A stretch of 64,000 nt of DNA from Enoplolaimus lenunculus (taxonomy: Eukaryota; Nematoda; Enoplea; Enoplida; Thoracostomopsidae), in NCBI GenBank assembly GCA_030248215.1, contig JASANG010002381.1:1-64000 (forward strand), in the 5' to 3' direction. The notes beneath the pieces were generated by a model, which saw only the letters and a program-made list of their open reading frames with translations, did not search any database and was not told the origin of the DNA. Below are positions 33,243-46,381 of this stretch, in pieces; within the stretch, counting starts at the first letter, position 1; each line of letters begins with the position of its first letter. The position numbers were made by a program, and so were the translations under genes.

Positions 33243-33812
33243 TCATTAAAACATAAATCTTTTCATTAAGATATTCTGCTTGTCTGCAACATGTTAGACT
33301 GGCTACAGCCTGTCAAAATAGGCCTCTGTAAAGTGCATAATTTCTTCTAGTAACGGCTCCACCGCTCCACTGCTTGACTGCAATTGCAGTTTGCAATCTG
33401 CAATTGCAGTTTGCAATTTGCAATTTTAAGCAGCAAAAAATGTTAAACAAAACTGTTGTAATCAGTTTTGCAAGCTGTGTCGAATGGTATATAAATTGTT
33501 GAAGTTTTTGAACTAAAAACGCCATACAACGAAAGCTATCAAAACACCACGACCATGTCTTTCTTGAACGCATGCGAACGTACAATTTCGAACTCAGAAA
33601 TATAATATCAAAGTATTACCAGTAGCAGTGGTTGTGGCAGCGGAAAATTGCCATAATCAAATGCATTTTTTGTCAGTCGCCGCCACAGATCAAATAAAAT
33701 TCGAGGACAAACGATCGCCGAAAGAAAAAAAACAAACTGCGAAGAATATATTTTTTAGCCAATATTGAGAGATTAAGAATTTTTCTACAAAAGGTGGACT
33801 GGGGTCCGTAGT

Positions 33813-33997
33813 CAGTAGCAGATTCAGAAAGGGGTGGTCGGAAGCCCCCCTGTCAGAATTTTTTTGTGATAAAATAGTACGGTTCGTTACCTTACAATTT
33901 TTCGCTGACAACAGCATACATAGCATACAGTAATCATTGCGTTTTATAACATTTGTCAGCTCGCCCGCACGTACAGAAAATTCCGGATCCGCCGCTG
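33813..33997. mobile_element. Family H MITE
   Basis: CAGTAGCAGATTCAG to GGATCCGCCGCTG, with the family words GTGATAAAATAGTACGGT and GCGTTTTATAACATTTGTCA. Other, more degraded copies: about 12110-12297, 17745-17938, 18645-18985, 24040-24210, 40736-41045. Confidence 0.75.
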
Positions 33998-36166
33998 TGC
34001 GCTGTTATGATCTAAAGACAGCTTGTATTGTCGTCCTGGTGTTAAATTGCTAATTCAAGCTTCACACTTTTATTTTTTGCAGAATGAAAATTGACATTTG
34101 AGTAAAATAATTTTTTTACAGCCATTACTGATTTTTAGAACACAAAAATGAAAAGGAATTTAAAAAATGTTCGGCCAACTTTTACGAAACAAATCGGGAC
34201 AAAAACACTATAATGACCAATGGCGCAGTGGTACACAAGGATAACTGTAAGTTTTTTGGTACCGGGGTGTGAAATTACTATTTTGAGATGTTTTGGTGAT
34301 ATTTGATGAATAGAAAATTGAAATAGCGACGGGATGTAAAGTTTTTCAAGACACGACAGAAAAACTGCAAAAACGAAATAATGACTTTTTGGAAAAATTG
34401 CAAGGTTCACGACACAGGTTGATATACGAAAACGTCTGGTGTGTACAGTAGTCCAGCTGTAGCCCCAAACTTTATGAACGTATCGACCTTGCGTCGATTT
34501 CGTATGCTTAATCTAAGGCTTAAGCATCAAGGGCTCATTCAGGGCGATTGCTGCCCTCAATGGTTGTGAAATATTTAATTGCTACGCGATGCCGCAGTTT
34601 AGTGCCCTTCAGTAGAAAAAACTATAAATCCACTGTTGTTACAACACCTACTTGCAACTGTGGCTCTTGTAAATTTCCGTTTCAGATTTCTAGATTTTAG
34701 GTTAGCATAACTTGGGTCGTAGGATCAGAATTAGTCTCGTAGCTTGGTTCAGGCTTAGGTTTAAAACTAAATGAAGCTAGAATTGTACAAGAGCGCTGCA
34801 ACTATTCACTCTGACGGTGAGAAACTAATATATCAGGTTCAACCGGAATTCCTGCAGAAATCCAATTCCTGTTCCTGTTCCTGCATTCAAAGGCGCAGAA
34901 AAGAAAAGTTTTGCGGTTTTGCGTCAAATTATGCCTAATCGTTTAAATATTGAAAACATTGTCTTTAAAAAATTGTTGTTTCGGCATGAGTGTTTTTCAA
35001 TTATTTCAGTTCTGTAAATGAACTGTTTCTGATGTGTTTTCGCAAAACTTGGTGATTAAACACCTCAAAATTTGCGAAAGCCATTTTTGGCATGTTGTCT
35101 AAAAATCCCACAGTAATTCGCGAATGAAAGTTATTTCAAATTCTAATTCCTGTTTCTGTTCTGGTTCCTGCAAAGACATTCAATTCCTGTCCCGGTTCCT
35201 GCAAAGATTCAATTCCTGTTCCTGCTCCGGCAAAATTATATTCCTGTTGGAATTCTGATAGATATCTAATAATTGATTTTGCTACATTGAATAGTTTTTA
35301 ACGCATATCACAAACATAGTATAATGCAACGCAATTATGCAGTCAAGGTGACAAGCATTGCGTTTTTATACATAACGTTTTTTTCGACAGTCGACAGTTT
35401 CGCGATGTTAAAAAACAATTTATACAAGAAAAACCCATCGTTTCAAATATTTAAATTTAAAATTTAAAGAAAACAAAATAAAACAAAACGCTAAGCTTTT
35501 GAGTATTGACATAGTCCGTCTGATTGCCAGGGTTCCAGTCGGAAGTAAATTTTGCCAAAGCGGAATCGGAATCAATTTTTTTGCCGGAGCGAGAATTTAA
35601 GTTTTAGTAATTATATCAAAAACTAAAGTGCATGACTTGGCTTTTTGTTGCAGTATGTTTGTCTGTATTGGTCACCACAGTTCTAGTAAAAATTGCTTGT
35701 ATAGCTCAGACAGTCTTAGCGATCTACTAACCTGTAAAGTTATGATGTTAATGGAGGCCTGCCAATTCTAAGAGCAGCCTGTCAATTCTTAAAGCTCAGG
35801 AACAACATGGCCTTATGTTTAAACCCAGTTCAGCATGGGATCTTAGCTAGCTGGCCTACCTCCTATACGACTAGATACAACGCGATCAATTTTCGTGAAA
35901 CACTATACTATATACTTTAGACCGCAATGAACTGTGGCGCGGTGAAACGTCGTAGAGTATATAATTTTGAAATATACCGGTGAAAACGTAAATTAAATTT
36001 TAAAATATCAAAATAATCATTTCAAATAATTGAATGAAGACATATTTCAATTCGTTTGAAAATTTTGACAGATGTCTCCAGCCGAAGATTTGCTCGCAAC
36101 GATAGTTTCAAAACCTGAAAACACCGATTGAAATTTAAATAATTTTCTGTCGCAGTAGGCGTCAGC

Positions 36167-36331
36167 GAGTTCGTAGCCACAGGGGGCGCAGGGGAGGCGG
36201 CCCCCCCTGGAAGACTTTTTGCACTCGTTGAAAATATTCAACCTTGCCTGTAAGTCCATGAAAACCTTTGTATGACCCAACCTGAAAAAAATTTGTAGCA
36301 TCCCCTAGCAAGGCGAGCTGGCTACGGCCTG
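36167..36331. mobile_element. Family C hAT-like MITE with TSD GCGTCAGC
   Basis: Ends GTTCGTAGCCA and GCTGGCTACGGCC; GGCGTCAGC at 36158-36166 and 36332-36340. Confidence 0.85.
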
Positions 36332-36365
36332 GGCGTCAGCTACGAAGCTAAAAGTTGATACTTAC

Positions 36366-36606
36366 CAGGTCTATGATAATTTTTAGTCGTGCCATAATAA
36401 TATTTGAGGATGGAAACAACGTAAAAACTTATGATTATCGGTAATACCTTTTTCAAGACAATATTCTCAATGTATTTTAACGATTTATTTGTCACAATTT
36501 CGCGAGCAAAGTCACCCACAAACCCGACGCATTTTCTGAATACAAATTTGTTAAAAAATTTGATTTCATTAGAGCTTTCAAAATTGATTTTGGTTTCCAA
36601 CCCCAA
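36366..36606 (-). CDS. Unassigned open segment ending in a strong 5' splice site
   Basis: Minus-strand frame open for about 80 codons with a membrane-like stretch (VLPIIISFYVVSIL then KYYYGTTKNYHRP). It ends at AGACCTG|GTAAGT. There is no ATG in frame, so it would have to be an internal exon, for example from TTGTATTCAG near 36535. Read through the donor it ends at a TAG after GKYQLLAS. A faint resemblance to the membrane end of ATP synthase subunit f (K-Y-I, Y-V-V, R-x-x-K-Y) is not enough to name it. It may simply be chance in AT-rich DNA. Confidence 0.15.
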
Positions 36607-37294
36607 AGTTTTTTCTCAGGTCAGGTCGCACCGGGGGAGGGAGAAGCGTTGAAGGGGCGCTAGGTATAGCCCCGGGCTTATTACTTGTGAACGAGAACAA
36701 AGCCAGATTCAAGTTTTCGAACCTTTTTTCAGCAGATTTATTGATGCTAATCAGCAGATATTTAAATATGTTACTAGATTTAGCCTTATGATCATTGAAT
36801 TTTTTGTAAACTTTGCTTTGTCAATCAATATAGTGTAAGCTTGCTGCTGATGGATCCAAGTTGCCACCCAAGAAATTTGCTTTATTATTTTGTATACACT
36901 AAAATTGCGTTTAGCTTCTCGCTCGCTTCGCTCACATGCATCACAACTCGGTTGCCATTTAAGACAACACGTAAATGCTACGTAGTTATTAAATGTGGCG
37001 CACGAAAATTGACCTTTTGGCGCTTAAGCGCGCGGAAGTCATTTATTTAGTATGATTATTTAAAACTGTATCGCATTTTTACGTTCAGCTGATAACGTGT
37101 ACAAGTAAGTATCTGTGGCCCCAACTGTTGATTGAAATCGACCTGGACCATCTGGGATGTTATTTCTCGAAATTAATCAAGTAAAATCTAAATTCATAAA
37201 CAGTAATGTGTGAATTTTGTCACAAAAACATTCCTTAGCTGGTCGCAAATATATTTTGGAACAGAGTCGTAAACTCTAAATGTGTTAACAGTTT

Positions 37295-37465
37295 GGTCCA
37301 ATGTAAACAACAGGGTCACAACAGTATTGTAACCATATTCCTAAGCATCTGCCTAAGCCTAAGCGTAAGAATGAGCATATTCCTAAGCCTACGCCTAACC
37401 CAAGCAGAAAAATTAGTCTAAAGCTTGAGCGTAATCTTTTGTATTGAAACCACGCGTAGCGGACC
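37295..37465. mobile_element. Family B MITE
   Basis: GGTCCAATGTAAACAACAGG end, CCTAAG core, AGTCTAAAGCTTGAGC block, inverted GGACC end; no TSD seen. Confidence 0.7.
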
Positions 37466-39814
37466 AATTAAAAGCCGGTTTTCTCTAATATACTATTTGT
37501 AATCGTTTTCAAAGACATTTATTATAACCGTTACCCTATACTACTAACTGTTGCCTTGGAATTATAATTTAAATTACTTGTGCTGCTTGCTAATATTCTA
37601 TAACTGCAACGCTTCGGTTGCCACAATGATGATATGTCAGACGTGGTCGCAGAGCAAAGAACGATGCTAGCGATTGATGATGTAAACGCTTTTAATTAGT
37701 TTCAGAACTCGATATCGAACACAGAAATATGAAATGGTTCGGACCAGCGACAAAAGACAACTAAAACAAATGTTTTAAACTTAAAATTGCCAGATCAGGA
37801 ACGATTGGTTATATATATTCACTAAGGCAGTAGTTACACGCAAACAAAAGTACTTGGATTCGGCACCACCAATGGCATCCTCCCTAAGCGAAACCCTGCC
37901 AGGTTTTGGATTGAATTAGCAAAAAGGAACAAATCGTACAAAATAATAAATCGGTTCAAAATTAGTTGAAACTGAAACCGGATGCGTAGACAGAGGGTGT
38001 TCTTCGAGGCCAACCCCGCACTTCCTATAAATTTTTAGGTCTCAAGGAAACTAAGATCCTGTCATACATTAATGAAACTTGTTTATCCCACTTTAGCATG
38101 ATGAGCAGGTTTCGGGCCTAGATTTGCTCCTATAGCATGTAGAGGTGGATTTGAACCTAAAAATGACCACCTATGGCATGTTGACCAGGCTACAGACGTA
38201 GACTGACCACAACACTTTTCCTGCATTCAATTTGAAAATTTAAAAAACCTAAAACAAATTTTAGAATGAACAACTTTTGAAACTGATTTTGATGAAGACA
38301 TTCAAAGATTTTTCAAGGCCAATTTCACAACCAATTTTCTAGTTTATCAGTTATAAAAACGACTAAAATACGAGTTAATGTGATTTTTTGTGCAGTTGAA
38401 TTAACTCGAATTGCATTCTGTATTATACGCCTCAAGCAATTGCAAACTATATTAAATTGTAAGTTCAAAATTGCACAAAATATGTACACCGTAAAAACAA
38501 ATATCAGCAATAGTATTGGTTTTAAAAAAGAAAAAATATAATCTTGTTGTTCACATAGGTTCCTGTTCTATCTTACGACCGAAAATGGCTAGAATCACTA
38601 AAAACGTTTCATTCGTTTTTCTTAAAAAATTGGCAGATTGAAAAATCAGAGGCGACTGTTTCCCACGGGCTTGCAATAGTCCAAGGTAAAATTTTAGACT
38701 AATTTTTTGCCTAAACTTAAACTTAGGTTTAAGCATAAGAATAGGCTCACCGTTACGCTTAGGCATATGTTTATACTACTATCACGTTGCTTGATTATTG
38801 CTCTCTGATGCGAAGAGAAAATCCAGTTATTAGAAAAAGAATCAATTAATATTTTTGCCAACTAAGACATCGATTAAAGAATAATCGGTACGGTTTTCAG
38901 TATCCGGTTCCGGTAAAAATTGGAATTATTGAACGTATATTTTGCATGAGATTCGCAGCAAATAACAGATTCTGAAAACCAAGTAACCATTACAAAATAT
39001 TACATTAAATGATATCAAAATAATTAATTTCTTACTATAATTCTGCAACACAAATAAATTTGCACAAATTGCTGATTGCACAGAATCGCGTTAGCGGCGT
39101 GCGCTAGAGAACTATACAATGCGCGATGATGGCGTACGCCAGTCCTATTGTATAAGACAAAATTTTGCAACAAAAACATTATTATTATTATTATTATTAA
39201 ACATCTCCAGCGACCAAAAAAATGTTAATTACAAAATACTTAAATTTTAAGAAATTACTTAGCTACTCAATTTAACACGTGCATTTTGTGTAGAAGCAAA
39301 CTGAACATTAAAGATATAAAAGTTTGCAAGACGCGTTTCTCTATAGTTTTAGCGATCGTTGCCGCAGTTGTAAAGTGTGAAATGTCAAAAATGTCAGTTA
39401 ATATTATCAGTCAACTTTAGATTTTGAAAATATGTAAAATACTAAAACGGTATTGTGTTAAATACAACTCTATTTGTAGAATAACAAGAACTACGACTCC
39501 TGTACAGTTTTCTCTACAATGTTAGACTTAGACTCGGGCTTAAAAAATGTTCGCTTAAGCCTTTGCCAATAATTTAACGTGAGACTAAGCCTTAAATGTA
39601 TGGGGAGTATACAACATTCACACCAAACTCTGAAAAAAACAATTCTGTTTTACGTACTCTCACTCGGGTAAAATTTCTTTCGACCAGGAGTTCAATATGA
39701 CAATTTCTTTGAAGTTTGATATAGTAGAATACATGCACTCTCGTAATGTCTGACGAAAAGAGTAAAAAGCACTTTTACAGTTTCTTAGTTTGCCTATTTG
39801 ATTATACAAGCAGG

Positions 39815-40172
39815 CCTCCTGGTAGCCAGCATGCCTTGCTAGGGGGGCTAAAAATGTTTAAGGATGAGCATAGAAGCGCTTTCGTTAACTTGCTAGCAAG
39901 GAAGGTTGAAATTATTCTTGGGGACCAAAAAAATTTTGGGGTCGTTTCGATTATCCGCCCCCCAACCGTCGTTTTCCCAAAAATGGTTGGATTTTGAAAG
40001 GCTTGGGAATGGAATAATGATGAGAGGTCATGAGAAGCCCAAATATGCAAAAATTTTCAAAATCCAACCATGTTTGGCCAAAACCGGCTTGGGGGCGGAT
40101 AACCGAAAAGATCCAAATTTTCAGGGGTGCTTAGAATCCCTGTTCCCCCCACATTGTCTACGGGCCCGTATA
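39815..40172. mobile_element. Family C copy interrupted by a short family I foldback
   Basis: C sequence runs from GGTAGCCAGCATGCCTTGCT to about 39925, is broken by a foldback whose arms read TTATCCGCCCCCCAA and TTGGGGGCGGATAA (39925-40110), then resumes with TTTTCAGGGGTGC and CTACGGGCCCG. Confidence 0.75.
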
Positions 40173-41296
40173 CAAGTCTACATAGTTTTTCGCATACTCG
40201 TAATTCTTTTGCGTATACCCTCCGCAGACGCCACACAAATTTAACTGATTACTGTTTACCGAGTACTGTTGCGTCGTATTGCAACACAAACATCCATGGA
40301 TTGTTGGCCATTTCAAGGACCAGGTAAAAATTCAGTTTAAGCTTAAGGTAACCTTAAATCTATTGTGCATCAGCCCAGTTCAAATACTTCCAACACTGCT
40401 GCATTAAATTTTCAAAAATCTACATTGTGTAAATCAAATGTATTGTTGAGAAAAGCACTAAAGCTAAAACTCAAATTTTCAAAATAATTAAGAATTATGT
40501 AACTTAAAAATTTGCGTCCATTTAATTGCAAACCTTTGAAAAAGCCGACAAAACCTACGTCCATAAAAGACTGCGAGGTGTCACCGGATTCTGCGTGAAA
40601 GTGTTTCAAAATTAAATATGAATCATTGTATACTACAAGAGCCAAGTACGGTGTTGGTATTTTATGCTTTTGTTTGTAAATTTAGGTTATAAATACGCTT
40701 GGTCACAAGCCTTTGTCTATATTCACTTGTAGATCCAGACGGAGGGTGGATTATTTACGTCACTCGTCAGCAATTTTTTCTGATAAAATGGTACGGTCCC
40801 TACCTTACAATTTTTCCCTCACAAAATTTTGTGTAAAAAATACAATTTTCCTCCGTCAGAATCTTTTGTAATAAAATGGTACGGTCCCTACCTTAAAACT
40901 TTTCCCGTGTCTCCTCACAAAATTTTTTGCAATTTTCCGTTTCTGCAACGTTTTGTGATTAAATGATAAGGTCCCTCTTACAATATTTGCGTTTCATAAC
41001 ATTTGCCATCCCGCCGGCCCGTCACAAATTTCTGGATCAGCGTCTGTCTATATTAAGGCACAACGCTAAAGCTACGCATACGATATATTGCTGTTTGCAG
41101 CAGGTCCAGCTGCTATTTAGTTTTAAAATTGTGTTCTTTGCTGATTTTTTGTGTCTGTCGCAATCAGGCAAACATTTCTTGAGTCACACGGAATTGAATT
41201 TCAAATTAAAAAAATCAACAGGTATTAATTATACAGGACTGCTTACTAAACCTAAACTTAAACCTAAGCCTAACGCTTCCCAGTCTTTAAGTCCGT

Positions 41297-41825
41297 TGGT
41301 AGGCCAAACGTATAGAATTTAGAGCCAATTGCTGCCTGAAAAATATGCCTGTATTGTTTACTATCTGAAGCTTACACAGGTCATCACCCCAGCTCTCTTT
41401 GCCACGTATTTTCTTACACCTCCGTAACTGTAGCAAACAATTTGGGCCGAAAATCTAAATGGTACTACTGGCTATAGCTTATTTAAGGCATTTAAACAGG
41501 ACCACAGCCAGAGGGGCCCCAGTATGATGAGCTCTCTGGAAACATTTCGGCCCACAGAGAATGTTCCAAACTTGTTTGTAAGTCATCGAAAACCCTTGTA
41601 TGTCCCTTAGCCACTTAGCTAGGTGATGTAGCTACGGGCTTACGTTCAAAGCCAGTAGTACCATTTAGATTTTCGTCCCAAATTGTTTGCTACAGTTCGG
41701 AGGTGTAAGAAAATACGCGACAAGGATTGCTGGGGTGATGTTCTATGTATACTTCAAACAGTAAACAATACAGGCATATTTGTCAGGCAGCAATTGACTC
41801 TAAATTCTATACGTTTGGCCTACCG
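41297..41825. repeat. Long inverted repeat (~175-bp arms) with a C element in the loop
   Basis: Left arm 41297-41475 (TAGGCCAAACGTATAGAATT near its start) and right arm 41651-41825 are reverse complements with about ten per cent difference by eye. The spacer (41476-41650) is mostly a C element. Confidence 0.88.
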
Positions 41826-41929
41826 ACAAATACAAGGACGAAATGACAAAAATTTCTTACCAGAAAATATTAAAGGCAATTGTGACCCTGAAACTTGTAA
41901 CATTTTCACGAAATGACCACAAAACCTAT

Positions 41930-42120
41930 CAGTGGCGGATCCAGGATCTCAAAATGGGGGGGGCCAAAATTTCAAAGGTAATAAACTTATTTTTGACCCA
42001 TACTGTAATGACCGAAATAAAAGGGGGGTCCCCATTTTGAGTCCCAATATAATTTTTGTCGAGATGCTGTTGGGGGGGGGGGGGGCACGGCCGGGGTGGC
42101 CCCCCGTGGATCCGCCATTG
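41930..42120. mobile_element. Family G hAT-like MITE with perfect 8-bp TSD AAACCTAT
   Basis: CAGTGGCGGATCCAGG and TGGATCCGCCATTG ends; AAACCTAT at 41922-41929 and 42121-42128. Confidence 0.92.
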
Positions 42121-43599
42121 AAACCTATCACTACTAAGTAGATAAACAACCATTGCGAGGCGGACCTCCCCCCAAAGCTGAAGTTATAACACTGTCTTAC
42201 AAGCCGTGGCATTTCTGCAAATCACTGCGTAGACAACATTTTAAAAAAGCAATTAGCAATAAAACAATAAAAATATTGTTTACCCCGTTTTTAAGATAAC
42301 GATGACGGTTTAGCTGGAGCGGGGTCCATAAACAATACTGCTTGGTAGGGTATCATAAATGAGGAAAAAACAAACCAAAAAGCATCACTTACACCTGGTG
42401 AGATGCTAAAGATAAAAAAGAAATGAGTCAATTGATAATCAAAAAAAAAGTGAAAATAATCATCCAAGAATTAGAGACGATGATAATTGTATAATTACGA
42501 TAAGGTTTAAAACAGTGTTCATTGTTGGAGACGGGGTTTTTTTCAAAAATGGTAACAACCTGCGTAATGCTTACCGCAACGCATTTTGTTTGCAAAATGT
42601 AGTACAAGTCACAAGTTGAATTTAAAATTACTATGCTAGTAGGCCCGTAGTCAAAAATTAACCAGAGAAGGCTCAGAGCGCCCCTGGAAGAATTTTGCTC
42701 GATCTTTAGAACATTTTCAACAATGTTTGTAAGTCATCGAAAACCCTTGTATTATGCTCATCCTGGAAAAAATTTAGCCTCCGTGGCAAGGGACCTATCT
42801 CTAGTAGGTTTCATTTTAGAGAGTTTTAATTTGCATACTTTGATATAATTGGATAAAATTTAGACTACCCTCCTACTCGTCACCTTGAGCCTTGTGAGCA
42901 AAGGCCCTTCAACTGTTTCTGCCCTTGTACGATTTCTCTTCACTGGAATTTTTTGCCGTGTACTTGCCACTCGTGACGAAGGACTGATGAAATAAGATGC
43001 GTTTTGCGCTTAACGGTGTTTAAAAATTTTCAGTTTGCTTAAACATAGCGTAGGAAGGCAGAGTCATTGGAATGCTTCCAGTATATCAACTCAACTTTCT
43101 TTGACTCAAACTTGATGAAGAAACGTACACTTGTCAATGTAGACATACATCATCTCTTTAAGTTGTTTGCAGATATGAATAACATTAACCTTAACTGCCC
43201 AGCCACTCCTGTGATTTTGTATTTAAATAATCTGCTGTTAAACCACTAATCTACTTTCAACGCAAACCTATGTATTTTGGCTATTAAAGGTTGAACTTTT
43301 TTCAAATCCAACTTCAATATTCCGTTCAACTGTTAGCAACTAAAACAACGTTGAGCGGTGTTTTACCCAAATCTATATATTAAACCAGTTTCATTTTACC
43401 ACAAACGGACCACCTGTCAATCAAACGTCAACGGCCTTTTCCGGCCCGCCTGTTGAATGGTTTAAGTTTAAAAAGCATTCTGATATCAAACCATATACAT
43501 ACCTAAACGCAAATCATTAAAATATATTATGTTGAGATTCAATTTTGTGAGTACCACTCATATCTTCTAAAGAGTTTTTTCGTAAAATTTCTAAAAATT

Positions 43600-44431
43600 A
43601 ATTGGATAACAATCCATTTCAAAAAATTTGTTGGATAACAAGCCATGTCTAAAAATTCATTGGATAACAAGCCATGTCTAAAAATTCATTGGATAACAAG
43701 CCATTTCTAAAAATTCATTGGATAACAAGCCATTTCTAAAAACTCATTGGATAACAAGCCATGTCTAAAAATTTATTGGATAACAAGCCATTTCTAAATA
43801 TTCATTGGACAACAAACCATTTCTAAAAATTCATTGGATAACAAGCCATGTCTAAAAATTCATTGGATAACAAGCCATGTCTAAAAATTCATTGGATAAC
43901 AAGCCATGTCTAAAAATTCATTGGATAACAAGCCATTTCTAAAAATTCATTGGATAACAAGCCATTTCTAAAAACTCATTGGATAACAAGCCATGTCTAA
44001 AAATTTATTGGATAACAAGCCATTTCTAAATATTCATTGGACAACAAACCATTTCTAAAAATTCATTGGATAACAAGCCATTTCTAGAAATTTATTGGAT
44101 AACAAGCCATTTCTAAAAATTCATTGGATAACAAGCCATGTCTAAAAATTCATTGGATAACAAGCCATTTCTAAATGTTCATTGGATAACAAGCCATTTC
44201 TAAAAATTCATTGGATAACAAGCCATTTCTAAAAATTCATTGGATAACAAGCCATTTCTAAATATTCATTGGATAACAAACCATTTCTAAAAATTCATTG
44301 GATAACAAGCCATGTCTAAATATTCAATGCATTACAAACCCTTTCTAAAAATTCATTGGATAACAAGCCATTTCTAAATATTCATTGGATAACAAACCAT
44401 TTCTAAAAATTCATTGGATAACAAGCCTTTT
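43600..44431. repeat. 29-bp satellite, about 28-29 copies, with 232-bp higher-order unit
   Basis: Unit ATTGGATAACAAGCCATTTC plus TAAAAATTC. Diagnostic variants (AACTCATT at 43741 and 43973; TGGACAACAAACC twice) recur exactly 232 bp (8 x 29) apart. Confidence 0.95.
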
Positions 44432-45208
44432 ACGCGTCAGCTCAGTTGTGAAAAATCAGTGCGGGTCAACAGCTTAAGGTAATGGCAAAAAATTCAGTAT
44501 ATATGAAAAATAAGCGATTTTTTGAATTAACACCACGGACCAGTAATATTTCGTATTTGTTTCGACAAATAAATTGCAGCCTCGTTAGCAAATTAATAAT
44601 CACATAGCTAAATTTAACCAATTTCTGCGCAAATTTTAAAATCAGCAATCGCAAGTTAGGTGATCTGAGCCATATAGAAATATGCGGTGATAACACCAGA
44701 CCAGTTCAGAAAGGACATTTTTAAAATTCTATTTTCTAATAAAACAAATACTAAAAACGTTTCCAAATAGACAAAAACTTCAAAAACAATAAAAACAATT
44801 TTACACCCAAGTTTTAAACCGCTTCAGCGAATGAAAAATAGGCTTTTACCAGTTGTCCTTCACTACAGCTGTCTTTAGCGAATCTGGTTTCTATCTGTGT
44901 ATGGTTTAATGTTTCACTGGGTTTCCAGTTCAAGGCGAATGTATATTAGTATTTGGATAGTGCTGAACGTAGTAATAGCGTTGTCTGTGTATTAAAAAAA
45001 TGAAACGACTAAACTTGTACTTATACAGTTTTAACCATTAAAAAATTTAAGCGAATCCTTAGAAACAACTTCTGTAGATTTCGTGAAAGCCCGATGATTG
45101 GTTTATTCCAGAAGCGAGCATTTATGCTAAAAATTATCAAGCTTTGGTCTTATCCGAACCAATTTATAAGATTGGAATATTGACCTTAGCGGCCATATTC
45201 TTAATTCT

Positions 45209-45375
45209 GGGCCGGTGTATAGAACAGAGCCGTAGCAGCAGTATAAGCATATTTCAAAGCGTAAGCGTACAAGAAGGAGGTAATGCCTAAGCCTAAGCAA
45301 AAAATAGTCTAAAACTTAAGGTAACTCAATTTCAGTCCTGCAAAAATACGTTCCGCCCTGATCTTTACATGAGCC
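45209..45375. mobile_element. Family B MITE
   Basis: GGGCCGGTGTATAGAACAGA end, short CCTAAG core, AGTCTAAAACTTAAGG block, degraded right end. Confidence 0.7.
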
Positions 45376-46381
45376 CAAATCTGTATGGCAAAAATTGTAA
45401 AGTAATAGGTCTTCAGACAAACAATACGTTGCATAGTAGACTGACATATAAAAAGCAACGCAGCTTTAAAATGTCAAAGATCACCAATGCTTTGGTTCAA
45501 CAGTTAATAAATTATCGCCAACTGGTTACAAGTGCTACACACATTTGAGAATATCAGACTGCTCACTTAATCCTAAATTTAACTCTAAATTCACTGTTAG
45601 TTAAAATAAAAAAATTTCACATTTTACTCAATACGTATCATGATAAGATATGAGTTAATCTTTACTCAGGCGCAAGAAATATATAGCCAAACCATATTTT
45701 GATATGACTTAAATTGTGCCCTTGGAACCAATTTATAGTAAAAAATGTCATTTTCACTTCACCGTTCTTAGACTATCACTGGAAATAAAATACAATAAAT
45801 GGTCAGGAATGTAAATAGTTATACAATTTCTATCGCCAACCCGTTAATCTTCGCGATTTTACTGAAGACGTTTGATATAAGCTAAACATTCTAATTTTTT
45901 ATTGGAAATTACGCTGGAGCACAAATATGTTACCACTGAAAAGTAACACCGCATTCTAGATTGGGTTTTTCGTTCATGATTTGGAAACGGTTTAAGACCA
46001 TAAGCGTGGTTTAGGCTTGGGCCCGATATTGTCTTAAGTCAAAGGTCGCCTTAAAAGTCGTGTCGCTGAGAAACCAAGCCATTGTTTAGTCTCTAAGTAA
46101 CATTCGTAATTTTGTTACTTCCTGGATTGACAGGCCCGGTTTCATTTTTACATTGTTTCTGGAGGAAACGATATTTGTTCAATCAAAACTGTATAACAAA
46201 CCTCTTAAAATGAAATCTGGTCAGATTAAAATCACTTTTTGGTATTCATATTATACCAATATTTCTGCAAAGTTTTTTTACCAGACTCAAAATTATAAAC
46301 CGTACCATTGTCAGCTCAACATACTACAGGTGCAATGGTAAGTCTAAAACCGTTTCAGGACGGATAAATGTTAATTTTACA

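Larger units (their letters stand above)
32461..36365. other. Region upstream of the collagen start, repeats only
   Basis: Holds a family J foldback (32645-32940), a 136-bp palindrome (33107-33242), a CTGCAATTGCAG repeat patch (33378-33425), an H element (33813-33997), TTCCTGTTCCTG-rich degenerate repeats (34850-35250, 35525-35600) and a C element with TSD (36167-36331). No convincing exon. Confidence 0.6.
36610..43590. other. Repeat-rich stretch without recognised genes
   Basis: Family B (37295-37465; half copy about 38690-38785), a (TTA)n run (39178-39203), C copy with nested I element (39815-40172), H-like copies (about 40736-41045), the long inverted repeat 41297-41825 with a C element in its loop, G element 41930-42120 and C copy 42642-42812. 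42820-43590 shows nothing recognised. Confidence 0.6.

Noticed and set aside
38551-38766. Minus-strand ORF with donor-like GTAAGA
   Set aside because: Its first half is the CCTAAG core of a degraded B element.
42386-42412. Microexon between a TTTATCTTTAG acceptor and a GTGTAAGT donor (minus strand)
   Set aside because: Only about 13 nt, no frame to join and no neighbouring exons.
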